A stretch of DNA of 16,613 nucleotides from Ch71 sp050945695 (GTDB lineage Bacteria > Chloroflexota > Anaerolineae > DRVO01): positions 1-16,613 of the forward strand of contig JBMNTK010000073.1 in NCBI GenBank assembly GCA_050945695.1. The letters are read 5' to 3'. The notes beneath the pieces are model-generated. The model saw only the letters and a list, made by a program, of their open reading frames with translations, had not been told where the DNA came from and made no database searches. Shown here piece after piece: positions 1 to 6,711 of the stretch. Position 1 is the stretch's first letter. Each line of letters opens with the position of its first letter. The position numbers and the translations under genes are program-made.

Positions 1-855
1 CGTGGCCTGCTCCCGCAGGGAGGCGTCCAGGTCCGCCACCACCATGTCGTCCGCGGCCTTCCAGGTCTCTGCCAGGATCCGGCCGTAGGGATCCAGGATC
101 ATGGAGTTGCCGGTGCGCACCTCGTCATCGTCCACGCCCACCCCGTTGGCAAACACCAGGAAGAGGCCGTTGTCGTGGGCCCGGGCGGGCAGCCAGCGCA
201 TGAGCCACTCCCGGCCCTTGGGTCCGCGGAACTCGGCCTCGATGGCCTCGGGATTGACGTGGCGGTTGTCCCACAGGGCTCGGTCCACCCGCCCCATGGT
301 GTGAGGGTCCTTGAGGGCGCATCCACCGGTCTGGTGCGGCGCCAGGAGCACCTCGGCTCCCTTGAGGGCGGTGATGCGCACGTTTTCGCCGATGTTGTTG
401 TCGTAGCAGATGAGCACGCCCACCCGGCAGCCGTGCGGGGTGTCGAAGACCGTGTACTCCGACCCGGAGGAGACGTGGGCGCTGATGAAGGCGTGAATCT
501 TGCGGTGGCGACGCATCTGGCCGTCGGGCATGGCCACCACGAAGGTATTGTAGAGGTTGCCATCCTCCCCGGCCTCGATCAGCCCGGCGCCAAGCGTGAG
601 GTCATACTGGAGGGAAAGGCGCAGCAGTTCCTGCGAGGAGGGGCCATCGAAGACGGGCTCGGCCAAGGCCTCGAGCTCGGGCCGGGAGAGGTGGCGAAGG
701 TGCCAATAGCCGCTGATACAACACTCCGGGAACACCAGGATCTGCACCCCCTGAGAGGCCGCCTGCTGGGTGAAGTCCCGTATCTTCGTCAGGTTGGCTT
801 CCTTGTCTCCCGGGGCGTGCTCGAACTGAACCGCGGCCACACGTACGTCTTTCAT
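1..855 (-). CDS. Nitrilase-family carbon-nitrogen hydrolase (3' end beyond window)
   Basis: The open frame starts at ATG 855 and reaches the left edge without a stop, giving 285 residues. Family members are usually 270-310 residues, so little is missing. The nitrilase-superfamily triad is visible: Glu44 in FPECCISGY, Lys119 in RRHRKIHAF, and nucleophile Cys150 in GVLICYDNNIGENVR. The C-terminal part keeps the usual RAHDNGLFLVFANGVG and NSMILDPYGRIL stretches. Enzymes of this family hydrolyse nitriles, amides or N-carbamoyl compounds through a Cys thioester. The substrate cannot be read from the sequence. There is no signal peptide, so it is probably cytoplasmic. A GGAG lies 7 nt before the ATG. 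The gene is divergent from the band-7 gene, with repeat block A between them, and no partner gene is in view. The family call is secure; a specific enzyme name is not. Confidence 0.93.
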   Translation of the reverse strand, partial: MKDVRVAAVQFEHAPGDKEANLTKIRDFTQQAASQGVQILVFPECCISGYWHLRHLSRPELEALAEPVFDGPSSQELLRLSLQYDLTLGAGLIEAGEDGNLYNTFVVAMPDGQMRRHRKIHAFISAHVSSGSEYTVFDTPHGCRVGVLICYDNNIGENVRITALKGAEVLLAPHQTGGCALKDPHTMGRVDRALWDNRHVNPEAIEAEFRGPKGREWLMRWLPARAHDNGLFLVFANGVGVDDDEVRTGNSMILDPYGRILAETWKAADDMVVADLDASLREQAT

Positions 856-919
856 GCCTTCGCTCCGCGACAGTGAGATAGGTCCGCCCAAGCTTACCCC
901 AGAAGTGCGCCCTGCGTAA

Positions 920-975
920 GTGAAGAGTGAAGCGTGACGCGTGACACGTGACACGTGAAGCGTGACTCCTGACAC
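920..975 (+). repeat. Left heptamer array of block A (8 units)
   Basis: Eight contiguous 7-bp units: GTGAAGA, GTGAAGC, GTGACGC, GTGACAC, GTGACAC, GTGAAGC, GTGACTC, CTGACAC. The consensus is GTGAxxC. There is no spacer between units, so this is a tandem array and not a CRISPR. Confidence 0.9.
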
Positions 976-991
976 GCAGTCCTCCCCTTAT

Positions 992-1016
992 GTCGTCCCG
1001 AGCGAAGCGAGGGATC
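992..1016 (-). repeat. GAGCGAAGCGAGG interspersed repeat, copy 1
   Basis: On the minus strand it reads AGATCCCTCGCTTCGC followed by TCGGGACGAC. It matches the copies at 1293-1319 and 13087-13113, which lie in the opposite orientation. From general knowledge, the core 'TCATTCCGAGCGAAGCGAGG' type of repeat occurs in many environmental bacterial genomes. Its function is not established to my knowledge. Confidence 0.75.
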
Positions 1017-1037
1017 TGTGTCCTGGCGTGCCGGTGG

Positions 1038-1073
1038 GGCCTTCGGCCGGGCGTCGGCCTTCGCCGACGCCGG
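1038..1073 (+). repeat. 36-bp element shared with block B (copy 1)
   Basis: It begins GGCCTTCGGCCGGGCGTC and ends GCCTTCGCCGACGCCGG. Its reverse complement occurs at 13011-13046 with one mismatch (35 of 36 positions identical). It contains internal dyads (GGCC-TTC-GGCC and GTCGGC-CTTC-GCCGAC), so it could form short hairpins. Confidence 0.85.
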
Positions 1074-1144
1074 AAACCTTGCCCGCGCCGCATCGCGCTA
1101 ATCACACCGGGCATACCGCCCGCGCGATACACCACATGCCTGTA

Positions 1145-1168
1145 GGGGCGGACGACCCTGTCCGCCCC
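1145..1168. repeat. Perfect 9-bp-stem hairpin inside block A
   Basis: GGGGCGGAC (1145-1153) and GTCCGCCCC (1160-1168) are perfect inverted copies around a 6-nt loop, GACCCT. No T-run follows and no gene ends nearby, so it is part of the repeat block and probably not a terminator. Confidence 0.8.
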
Positions 1169-1292
1169 CTGAGACAGGACGCACACCAGTCGCAGCGTCG
1201 GCGAAGGTGGGCCACGGCTCCGCCGTGACCCTGGACGCCCGGCCGTCAGGCCCGTTAGCCCCGAATTCCATTCGAGGGCTCCCGCCGTCCAC

Positions 1293-1319
1293 AGATTCCT
1301 CGCTTCGCTCGGAATGACA
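1293..1319 (+). repeat. GAGCGAAGCGAGG interspersed repeat, copy 2
   Basis: It reads AGATTCCTCGCTTCGC followed by TCGGAATGACA. The outer ATTCC and GGAAT are inverted, giving an imperfect dyad. It lies near the right end of block A, in the same relative place as the copy at 13087-13113 in block B. Confidence 0.8.
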
Positions 1320-1451
1320 TGGAGGGGCAACCGGAATGACACGTAGAGGCGCTCCGAATGACAACGACCCTGAGGAGTCCGCGCCCCCAGGCGCGGATTG
1401 ATGCCGCTGTCGAAGCAAGGCCCCGGCGCGCACGCTTCGCGGGTGTGCCTG

Positions 1452-1486
1452 TAGTCACGTGTCACTCGTCACGTATCACGCCTCAC
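1452..1486 (-). repeat. Right heptamer array of block A (5 units, inverted)
   Basis: Five contiguous units on the plus strand: TAGTCAC, GTGTCAC, TCGTCAC, GTATCAC, GCCTCAC. Read on the minus strand they are GTGAxxC heptamers, so the array is inverted relative to the one at 920-975. The minus-strand order GTGAGGC, GTGATAC, GTGAC is identical to the outer end of the block B left array. Confidence 0.9.
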
Positions 1487-1601
1487 GCATCCCTTCTTGC
1501 GGTTAGTCGTTGGCACTGATAACTTTCCCAATAGGGCTAGTACCGTTTCGGTGCGCCGCCGCTCGGCGCGCCGCTAGTTGACTGTGGGGGAGGTACTGCG
1601 G

Positions 1602-2594
1602 GTGACTACATCGGGTCCAAGCTTCGAAGTCTATCGTCAGCGGGGGGCTGCCTCGGTTCAAGGGCGCAATCGGCTGATCGTTGCCGGGTTGATCGTGCTC
1701 CTGGCCTTCATACTGCTCTCTTCCGCAGCCACCGTGGTGGAAGTGGGCACCGTCGGGGTCGTGAAACGACTGGGCCGGGTGACCGGCCAGGTGCTCGACC
1801 CGGGGCTGCACTTCATCATGCCCTTCACCGATTCGATCATCGTCTACAACACCAAGGACATCGTCTACGAGACCGCCGTCCAGGAGAAACAGTCCGCCTC
1901 CAACGCGGACTACGTTGACTTCCCAGTAGACTCAACTACCATGGACGGCCAGCAGGTCCTCATCTCCTACTCCATCCGGTTCCACATCCTCCGAGATGAG
2001 ACCACTACAATCGCCAACCGGCTGGGCGACGAGGCGGCCGCGGTGGAAAAGGTGATCAAGTTCCATTCCCGCGTCATCGCTCGTCAGGTCCCCCGCAACT
2101 ACCGGGCCTCCGACCTGTACACGGGAGACGTCGCCCGAGTGCAGCAGGACATCGAGGACGAACTGCGGCCCCTGTTCGAGGCGCAAGGGCTCTCCCTGGA
2201 CGCTTTCGGCATCCGTGAAATCGCCTTCTCCGAGGAGTACGTGCGGGCGGTAGAGGAGAAGCAGATCGAGCAGGAACGGGTCATCACCGAGCAGAACCGG
2301 GCCCGCCAGGCAGAGTTCCGTAAGGAGGCCGTGATCACCGAGGCCGAGGGCGAGGCCGAGGCCATCCGGCTGCGGGCACAAGCGCTGGCGGAGAACCCCA
2401 ACATCGTCCAGCTGGAGTTCGTCAACGCCATTCGCGACCCCAACTCCTCCGTCCGGCTGATCGTGGTGCCCAGTGACTCAGTGCTGCCGATCCTGGATCT
2501 TGGCTTGCAGCAGGAGGTGGCGGGCGCTCTGGGCCCCGTCGCCAGCACGCCGCCGGCAACTCCGGCCACGGATGAGGCCACCTCTCGGAACTGA
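1602..2594 (+). CDS. SPFH/band-7 (prohibitin-like) membrane protein
   Basis: 330 residues from GTG 1602. I chose this start because GGGGGAGGT (1586-1594) sits 7 nt before it; an upstream in-frame TTG at 1578 has no such site. One transmembrane helix spans about residues 25-45. It is followed by an SPFH/band-7 domain (about 46-220) with the typical VEVGTVGVVKRLGRV entry and LDPGLHFIMPF. A charged alanine/glutamate-rich coiled coil follows (about 215-265), containing EKQIEQERVITEQNR and EAEGEAEA. The tail is Pro/Ala/Thr-rich. Band-7 proteins form large oligomeric rings on membranes; prohibitin and HflK/HflC types modulate FtsH-type proteases. No protease gene is in view, so the partner is unknown. 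The next gene starts 21 bp later, suggesting an operon. Confidence 0.92.
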   Translation: MTTSGPSFEVYRQRGAASVQGRNRLIVAGLIVLLAFILLSSAATVVEVGTVGVVKRLGRVTGQVLDPGLHFIMPFTDSIIVYNTKDIVYETAVQEKQSASNADYVDFPVDSTTMDGQQVLISYSIRFHILRDETTTIANRLGDEAAAVEKVIKFHSRVIARQVPRNYRASDLYTGDVARVQQDIEDELRPLFEAQGLSLDAFGIREIAFSEEYVRAVEEKQIEQERVITEQNRARQAEFRKEAVITEAEGEAEAIRLRAQALAENPNIVQLEFVNAIRDPNSSVRLIVVPSDSVLPILDLGLQQEVAGALGPVASTPPATPATDEATSRN

Positions 2595-2615
2595 CGGGTA
2601 GGATAGAGGCGAGAC

Positions 2616-2996
2616 GTGAAACGCTCGGTGGTGGCGGCTGCGGGCATAGTGGGTGTGTGGACCGCGGCCGCGCCGCTGGCGCTATCGTGGCAGGTAGGCC
2701 TGGCCACCTACGGCAGCAACATCCTGCCCGGGGTGCTGGTGGCCGTGATAGGTGGCCTGGCCGCCACTCTGCGCCCAGACGACCAAGACGCCCCCGACGA
2801 GGACCTGCAAGCGGCCATTGTCCTGATGCAGCGCTCCTGCTCGTACCTGGTGGTACTGGGCGCCTGGGTCATGCTCGCCCCCTTCCTCTTGGGCCTGCCC
2901 CTGGCGGGCAGCACCTACCTGGGGACCGTCCTGCCCGGCGCGGCAGTCTTGGCGCTGGGGCTGGCCAACGGCTATTACGGCTGGACGCCAGAGTAG
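2616..2996 (+). CDS. Small membrane protein with two SPW-repeat-like halves
   Basis: 126 residues from GTG 2616; AGAGG (2605-2609) lies 6 nt upstream. It has four hydrophobic segments in two similar halves: residues about 5-50 (VWTAAAPLALSW, then SNILPGVLVAVIGGLA) and about 78-120 (AWVMLAPFLLGL, then GTVLPGAAVLALGLA). A charged loop (about 53-65, RPDDQDAPDEDLQ) joins them. The pattern of Trp, then three residues, then Ala-Pro, followed later by an LPG-containing helix, resembles the SPW-repeat family of small bacterial membrane proteins, whose biochemical role is unknown. The 21-bp gap to the band-7 gene suggests co-transcription, so it may be a membrane partner of that protein (inference). 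Its stop is only 20 bp from the stop of the convergent gene. Confidence 0.75.
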   Translation: MKRSVVAAAGIVGVWTAAAPLALSWQVGLATYGSNILPGVLVAVIGGLAATLRPDDQDAPDEDLQAAIVLMQRSCSYLVVLGAWVMLAPFLLGLPLAGSTYLGTVLPGAAVLALGLANGYYGWTPE

Positions 2997-3016
2997 CCCG
3001 TTCCGGACTGCGTCTT

Positions 3017-6000
3017 CTACCCGGAGTCAGGCGGCCGGATCAGCGGCCAGACCACCAGCCCCAGCCTCACCGCCTGGCCCGTTCGCTCTTCTAGCTCCTG
3101 CTCCAGCTGCGCCACTTCCTCAGGGGGAATGGCGCTGGGCGCGGCGATGGTGACCGTGACGTCCAGGTAGCCCTCTACCTCCTCCACCACGGTGTCCGCC
3201 AGCCGCAACTCTGGTCGGCCCTCGAGGTACTCCGCCAGCACCACCTGAAGCGTTCGCTCCGCCCGAAACAGCCGCAGCGAGCGCTGCGACACCAGGGCCA
3301 AAGGCACCGTCACTATTAAGACGGCCAACAAACCCAAGATCAGCCCCCAGCGCAGGCGCTCCTCACCGTGGTGGCGCGGATTGGGCCGGAACCCGACTAG
3401 GAGGAACATCACCGCCCCGGACAGAGCCAATGCCGCCAGGTTGACGGCAAACAGCAGGCTCGCCCCCACCGCCAGTTCCCACTCGCCCCAGGCGACGCTC
3501 AGGCCGGCCACCTCCAAGGGCGGCACCAGCGTCGCTGCGATAGCCACCCCAGCCAGGGAAGAGGAGACTTCCTTGCGGGAAGCCGCGTAGGCACCGGCCA
3601 CGCCGGCAACCAGCGCCACGCCCAGATCTAGCAGTCCGGGCTGGGTGCGAAAGAGCATTTCGGGCGTGATGGTGCGCAGGGGAACCGCCGCCCCGATGAG
3701 GAAGGACAGCACCAGGGCAACGAACACCCCCTTGAGCATAGACTCCAAGGCCACCCGGAGGATGCCTAGGTCCCCGTGCGCTATGGCCAAACCCAAGGCG
3801 ACCGCGGGAGTGAAAAGCGGCGCCACCACCATGGCCCCGATGATGACCGCGGTGTTGTTCTGCAGCAGCCCGAAGGTGGCGATCAGTGATGCCAGCCCGA
3901 TCATGATGAGGAAGTCCACCCGCGGGCGGGCCCCGCGCCGGATCTGCCGGTAGACCTCCACCTGCTCCTCGGTATCGAGCTGCGGGATGGAGAGGTAGAG
4001 GGCCTCCCACAGGCGACGTAGCCAGAACCGAGGAAGCCCGGCGTAGTGCCGAGCGAGCAGGACGGGAGCCACGCCGCTGCGGGCTACCGCCTCGGGCACC
4101 GTGCCAAAGAGCACCCGGTCCAGCACGCTCATCTCGGAGGCGCCCATGACCACCAGGTCGTAGTCGGCGGCGACCTCGACTATGCGGTCGGCCGGCCGAT
4201 CTCCCCGGAGCACGCCCCCCGCCACGGGCACATCCTCCGCGTCCAGGTCCTGAGCCTCTTGCCGGAGTAGCTCCAGCACCCGAGCCACGGCGTCCTCGGC
4301 CTCTCGCACCTCCTCGGCCGGAGCCTCGGGGTCCACCACGCTCACGACCACGACCTCGGCCCCGAAAGAGCGGCCGAGCATGAGTGCCAGGCGGGCGCAC
4401 AGGGGGGCATGCGTTCCGCCCTTGGTTGCCAGCAGGATGCGCCTGAGCACTCCGATGGCCGGGGCGCCCGCCTCCGGCCGCATCACCACCGCCACGTCGC
4501 TGGTGGCTGAGCGCACCACTGGATCCGCCACCTGCCCCAGAGAGCGCCGGCCCTCCCGCACCTCTGCCGCCAGGAGGATGAGGTCGCAGTCGGCCTCCTC
4601 TGCCGTGTCCAGGATGCCCTCCACGCGGGTGCGGGCCAGTCGGGTCACGGGGTGGACGTTCTCGGCTGCCTCTCCGGCCACCACCGCCCAGCGGAAGGAC
4701 TCGTCCTCTCTCTGGGCCAGGCGTCGGCTCTCCTCGATAGCCAGGGGGTCGGGCACAGGAATGACCCGCAGAAGGAGGACGTCTCCGCCAGACTGGGTCA
4801 AGGCAAGGGCCAGGGGGAAGACCTGATCCCGCTCCCACGCCGAGGCCGAGCGCAGAGGGACCAACACCCGGAAGCCTCCCTCAGGCTTGGGGGGCAAGCC
4901 CGGACCGGCGAAGACAGAGGCTCCCACCTGCACCGCCACTTGCCGGTCGCGGGCATAGGCCACGTAGACCAGCATCCCTACTGCCGACCAGACGAGCCCC
5001 TCTAGCCAGGCCGTCCGCGGCAAGCCTGCCAGCAACACGGCGCCAAGCGTCAGCGCCGCCACGGGAACCAAGGGGTGGAAGGGAACCCGGAAGGGTCGCC
5101 GGCGGCCGGGCTCAGTCTGCCGGCTGTACACCGCCGCCGCGCTGAGGGCCAGGGGCGGGATGAGCCACGCCAGCCGGACCGCATCCGCCAGCCAGTCGTC
5201 AGGCACGGCCCACATGAGGAAGCCGGTGCCCGCAAGGGCCAACACAATCGGCCACAGGGGCACCATGTTGGAGCGCCAGGAGTGACCTAGTGCAGGAGGA
5301 AGCCCCCCAAACCGCGCCATGGTCCGCACACCGCGAACCCACAGGCGCAGGGCGCTGCTCTGCCCTAGCACCAACCCCAGCAGGACGACGGCCAATCCCC
5401 ATGATGACCCTCTGGGTGGGCTGGCCAGCCACGCCAGCCGCAGCGCCGGGGCCGTGTCTTGCGCCTCCACGAGGGCGGGCAGGAGCAGGACCACCCCTAC
5501 CAGCGGCACCAACAACACCAGCAGCTCAACCGCGAATGGCTGCCGCCATAGGCTCCCGGGTCCCCCTCGAAGGAAGCGTGCCCGCGCCCAGGGTCGCAGG
5601 GTGAGGATCAGCTCCAGAGGGGCGTAGGCCAGCGTCAGCCACCCGGCCAAGGCAGGAAGGGGAGGCTGGCGAAGGCCCACCTCCGGCGGAAGCCATTGCA
5701 GCAGCCCCACGACCAGGACTAGAGCCACCAGCGCCGCCGGCACCCATACCCAGCCGGGCAGAGCCTCGCCCCCGAGCAGCCACACCCCCACCAGGCCCAG
5801 AAGGATAGCCAGACCCAGCCACCTAGGATCCAGGCTCACCCAGGGCGACAGAAGGGCCGCGGCATGAGCGCCGGCTAGCTCGGAGAGCAGCGCCAGCAAC
5901 CCCAGGCTGGCCGTCGTCGTCCACCACCCGGTCAGGAACCCGGGCCCGCCACCCACCACCTCGTAGACCAGCGCATGGGTCCCGGCGGCCGGGTCGGCGC

Positions 6001-6208
6001 TGCCGGCCAGGAGCTCCAGTCCACTGAGCAGGGTCAGGCCCAGAAACGCCGCCACGAGCAGGGCGACCAGCGCCGCCCAGGGGGCAGAGGTCGGCCCCAG
6101 ATTGGCGGCCCAGACGGCCAAGAGTGCCAGGCCCAGCTCCGCCCCGGCCGCTATCGTTGCCGCCCGCTTGGCCCCCGCGAGGGCGCGCGCACCTCGAGCC
6201 CGCTCCAA
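3017..6208 (-). CDS. APC-like permease / tandem universal stress protein / DUF389 fusion
   Basis: 1063 residues. It starts at TTG 6208, with AGGAG (6215-6219) 6 nt upstream and no nearby ATG. Residues about 15-420 form roughly 12 hydrophobic segments with an amino acid/polyamine (APC) permease-like layout. Residues about 445-577 are a first universal stress protein domain (FRVLVPLRSAS to SDVAVVMRP). Residues about 588-720 are a second (LRRILLATKGGTHAP to VAPVLLARH). The second keeps the spacing of the Usp ATP motif (G689, 2 residues, position 692, 9 residues, G702-T703), but position 692 is Glu and not Gly. The first lacks the motif. Residues about 763-945 match DUF389 (NNTAVIIGAMVVAPLFTP, ATLVPPLEVAGL). 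One more helix (955-975) and an acidic soluble tail follow. A transporter or channel regulated by stress-protein domains is inferred; the substrate is unknown. Confidence 0.85.
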   Translation of the reverse strand: MERARGARALAGAKRAATIAAGAELGLALLAVWAANLGPTSAPWAALVALLVAAFLGLTLLSGLELLAGSADPAAGTHALVYEVVGGGPGFLTGWWTTTASLGLLALLSELAGAHAAALLSPWVSLDPRWLGLAILLGLVGVWLLGGEALPGWVWVPAALVALVLVVGLLQWLPPEVGLRQPPLPALAGWLTLAYAPLELILTLRPWARARFLRGGPGSLWRQPFAVELLVLLVPLVGVVLLLPALVEAQDTAPALRLAWLASPPRGSSWGLAVVLLGLVLGQSSALRLWVRGVRTMARFGGLPPALGHSWRSNMVPLWPIVLALAGTGFLMWAVPDDWLADAVRLAWLIPPLALSAAAVYSRQTEPGRRRPFRVPFHPLVPVAALTLGAVLLAGLPRTAWLEGLVWSAVGMLVYVAYARDRQVAVQVGASVFAGPGLPPKPEGGFRVLVPLRSASAWERDQVFPLALALTQSGGDVLLLRVIPVPDPLAIEESRRLAQREDESFRWAVVAGEAAENVHPVTRLARTRVEGILDTAEEADCDLILLAAEVREGRRSLGQVADPVVRSATSDVAVVMRPEAGAPAIGVLRRILLATKGGTHAPLCARLALMLGRSFGAEVVVVSVVDPEAPAEEVREAEDAVARVLELLRQEAQDLDAEDVPVAGGVLRGDRPADRIVEVAADYDLVVMGASEMSVLDRVLFGTVPEAVARSGVAPVLLARHYAGLPRFWLRRLWEALYLSIPQLDTEEQVEVYRQIRRGARPRVDFLIMIGLASLIATFGLLQNNTAVIIGAMVVAPLFTPAVALGLAIAHGDLGILRVALESMLKGVFVALVLSFLIGAAVPLRTITPEMLFRTQPGLLDLGVALVAGVAGAYAASRKEVSSSLAGVAIAATLVPPLEVAGLSVAWGEWELAVGASLLFAVNLAALALSGAVMFLLVGFRPNPRHHGEERLRWGLILGLLAVLIVTVPLALVSQRSLRLFRAERTLQVVLAEYLEGRPELRLADTVVEEVEGYLDVTVTIAAPSAIPPEEVAQLEQELEERTGQAVRLGLVVWPLIRPPDSG

Positions 6209-6711
6209 ACTTATCTCCTAGACTGCGCGTATTACGACCAATGCTGCAGAGGCGCCGGGCTATCCTCCATAGCCACAGGACTATCCCAGTGTTCAGGTAG
6301 TGTATACCGCACTTCACTCGAGGCGGCTACCAGGGGCACAAGAGCGCCGCCAGCCCCGGTCAGTAGCCCCAGCGTTCCATTGACTGTATGAAAACTCCTA
6401 CGTGCTTAACCGTGTCGCCACGCCCTTTACTACCCTGGTACCGCCGTTTTGCAGTTGACAGCCCAAATCGGCCTGTTCAGAATAGCGGCAGCCGGGGCCG
6501 AGCCCCCCGGATCCTGGGCCGTTGGCTCATTGGGTCGTTAGCGGTTGCTGTTAGCGTTGGAAGCTATGAGGTGCCAACCCCCCTACCGCCAGCAGACGGG
6601 CACCCCCCTTCGTGCCTCTGTATCCTGGCACATTTCTACGCGCCCTCTCACCGCCTCCAACCGGCAACCTGCAAGGAGATCACGGTAGCTGTCAGCTAGA
6701 GGAGGTTAGCG
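6209..6711. other. Divergent intergenic region, leader of the cytochrome operon
   Basis: 503 bp without a credible gene separate the permease fusion and the cytochrome operon. It is visibly less GC-biased than its surroundings. It holds the candidate promoter at 6455-6483 and a short hairpin just after it: CCGGGG (6492-6497) and CCCCGG (6505-6510). A 10-bp direct repeat, GTTAGCGTTG, occurs at 6550-6559 and again at 6705-6714 over the start codon. I see no riboswitch that I recognise, although a leader of about 220 nt would leave room for one. Confidence 0.55.
6455..6483 (+). promoter_or_regulatory. Candidate sigma70-type promoter for the cytochrome/dehydrogenase operon
   Basis: TTGACA (6455-6460) is a perfect -35 match. 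A 17-nt spacer separates it from CAGAAT (6478-6483), a 4 of 6 match to the -10. Transcription would begin near 6490, giving a leader of about 220 nt. It is the best-scoring pair by eye in this gap but is not tested. Confidence 0.45.

Larger units (their letters stand above)
920..1486. repeat. Composite repeat block A with inverted heptamer arrays at both ends
   Basis: A 567-bp non-coding block is bounded by an array of GTGAxxC heptamers at the left and the reverse-complement array at the right. Inside, left to right: an inverted copy of the CCTCGCTTCGCTCGG element (992-1016), a 36-bp element (1038-1073), a hairpin (1145-1168), a second partial inverted copy of the 36-bp element split by a CACGGC-TCC-GCCGTG hairpin (1195-1245), a TCGAGGGCTCC segment near 1272, and a direct copy of the CCTCGCTTCGCTCGG element (1293-1319). 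Block B at 12709-13191 carries several of the same modules in the same order. No transposase gene is present, so a non-autonomous element or a nest of small repeats is likeliest. Confidence 0.75.
856..1601. other. Divergent intergenic region filled by repeat block A
   Basis: About 746 bp without a credible gene separate the divergent nitrilase and band-7 genes. Most of it (920-1486) is the composite repeat block described separately. Frames that stay open here encode low-complexity translations of the repeats, with strings such as SFRAKRGI and SRVTCHASRF. Such strings are often mis-annotated as proteins in bacterial genomes. The stretch 1487-1585 is the leader of the band-7 gene. It contains a small inverted repeat, GCGCCG (1553-1558) and CGGCGC (1564-1569). 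I see no convincing -35/-10 pair in it. Confidence 0.7.

Noticed and set aside
175..876. Plus-strand open frame of 233 codons
   Set aside because: It lies opposite the nitrilase gene, whose catalytic residues are all present; its own translation shows no family features.
920..975. Possible CRISPR array
   Set aside because: The units are 7 bp, contiguous and without spacers, and no cas gene is present.
602..1465. Minus-strand open frame of 287 codons across block A
   Set aside because: It overlaps the nitrilase 5' part in another frame and then translates the heptamer and GAGCGAAGCGAGG repeats (SHASRVTCHASRF); this is a known type of false protein.
1510..1543. TTGGCA at 1510 as a promoter for the band-7 gene
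   Set aside because: No acceptable -10 box lies 16-18 nt downstream; TAGTAC is 22 nt away.
3363..4838. Minus-strand open frame of 491 codons inside the permease fusion
   Set aside because: A Gly/Pro/Arg-rich translation typical of a GC-rich shadow frame; the overlapping frame encodes clear Usp and DUF389 domains.
6378..6406. TTGACT near 6374 as a -35 box
   Set aside because: At a 17-nt spacing the -10 would be TGCTTA, essentially no match; the 6455-6483 pair is better.
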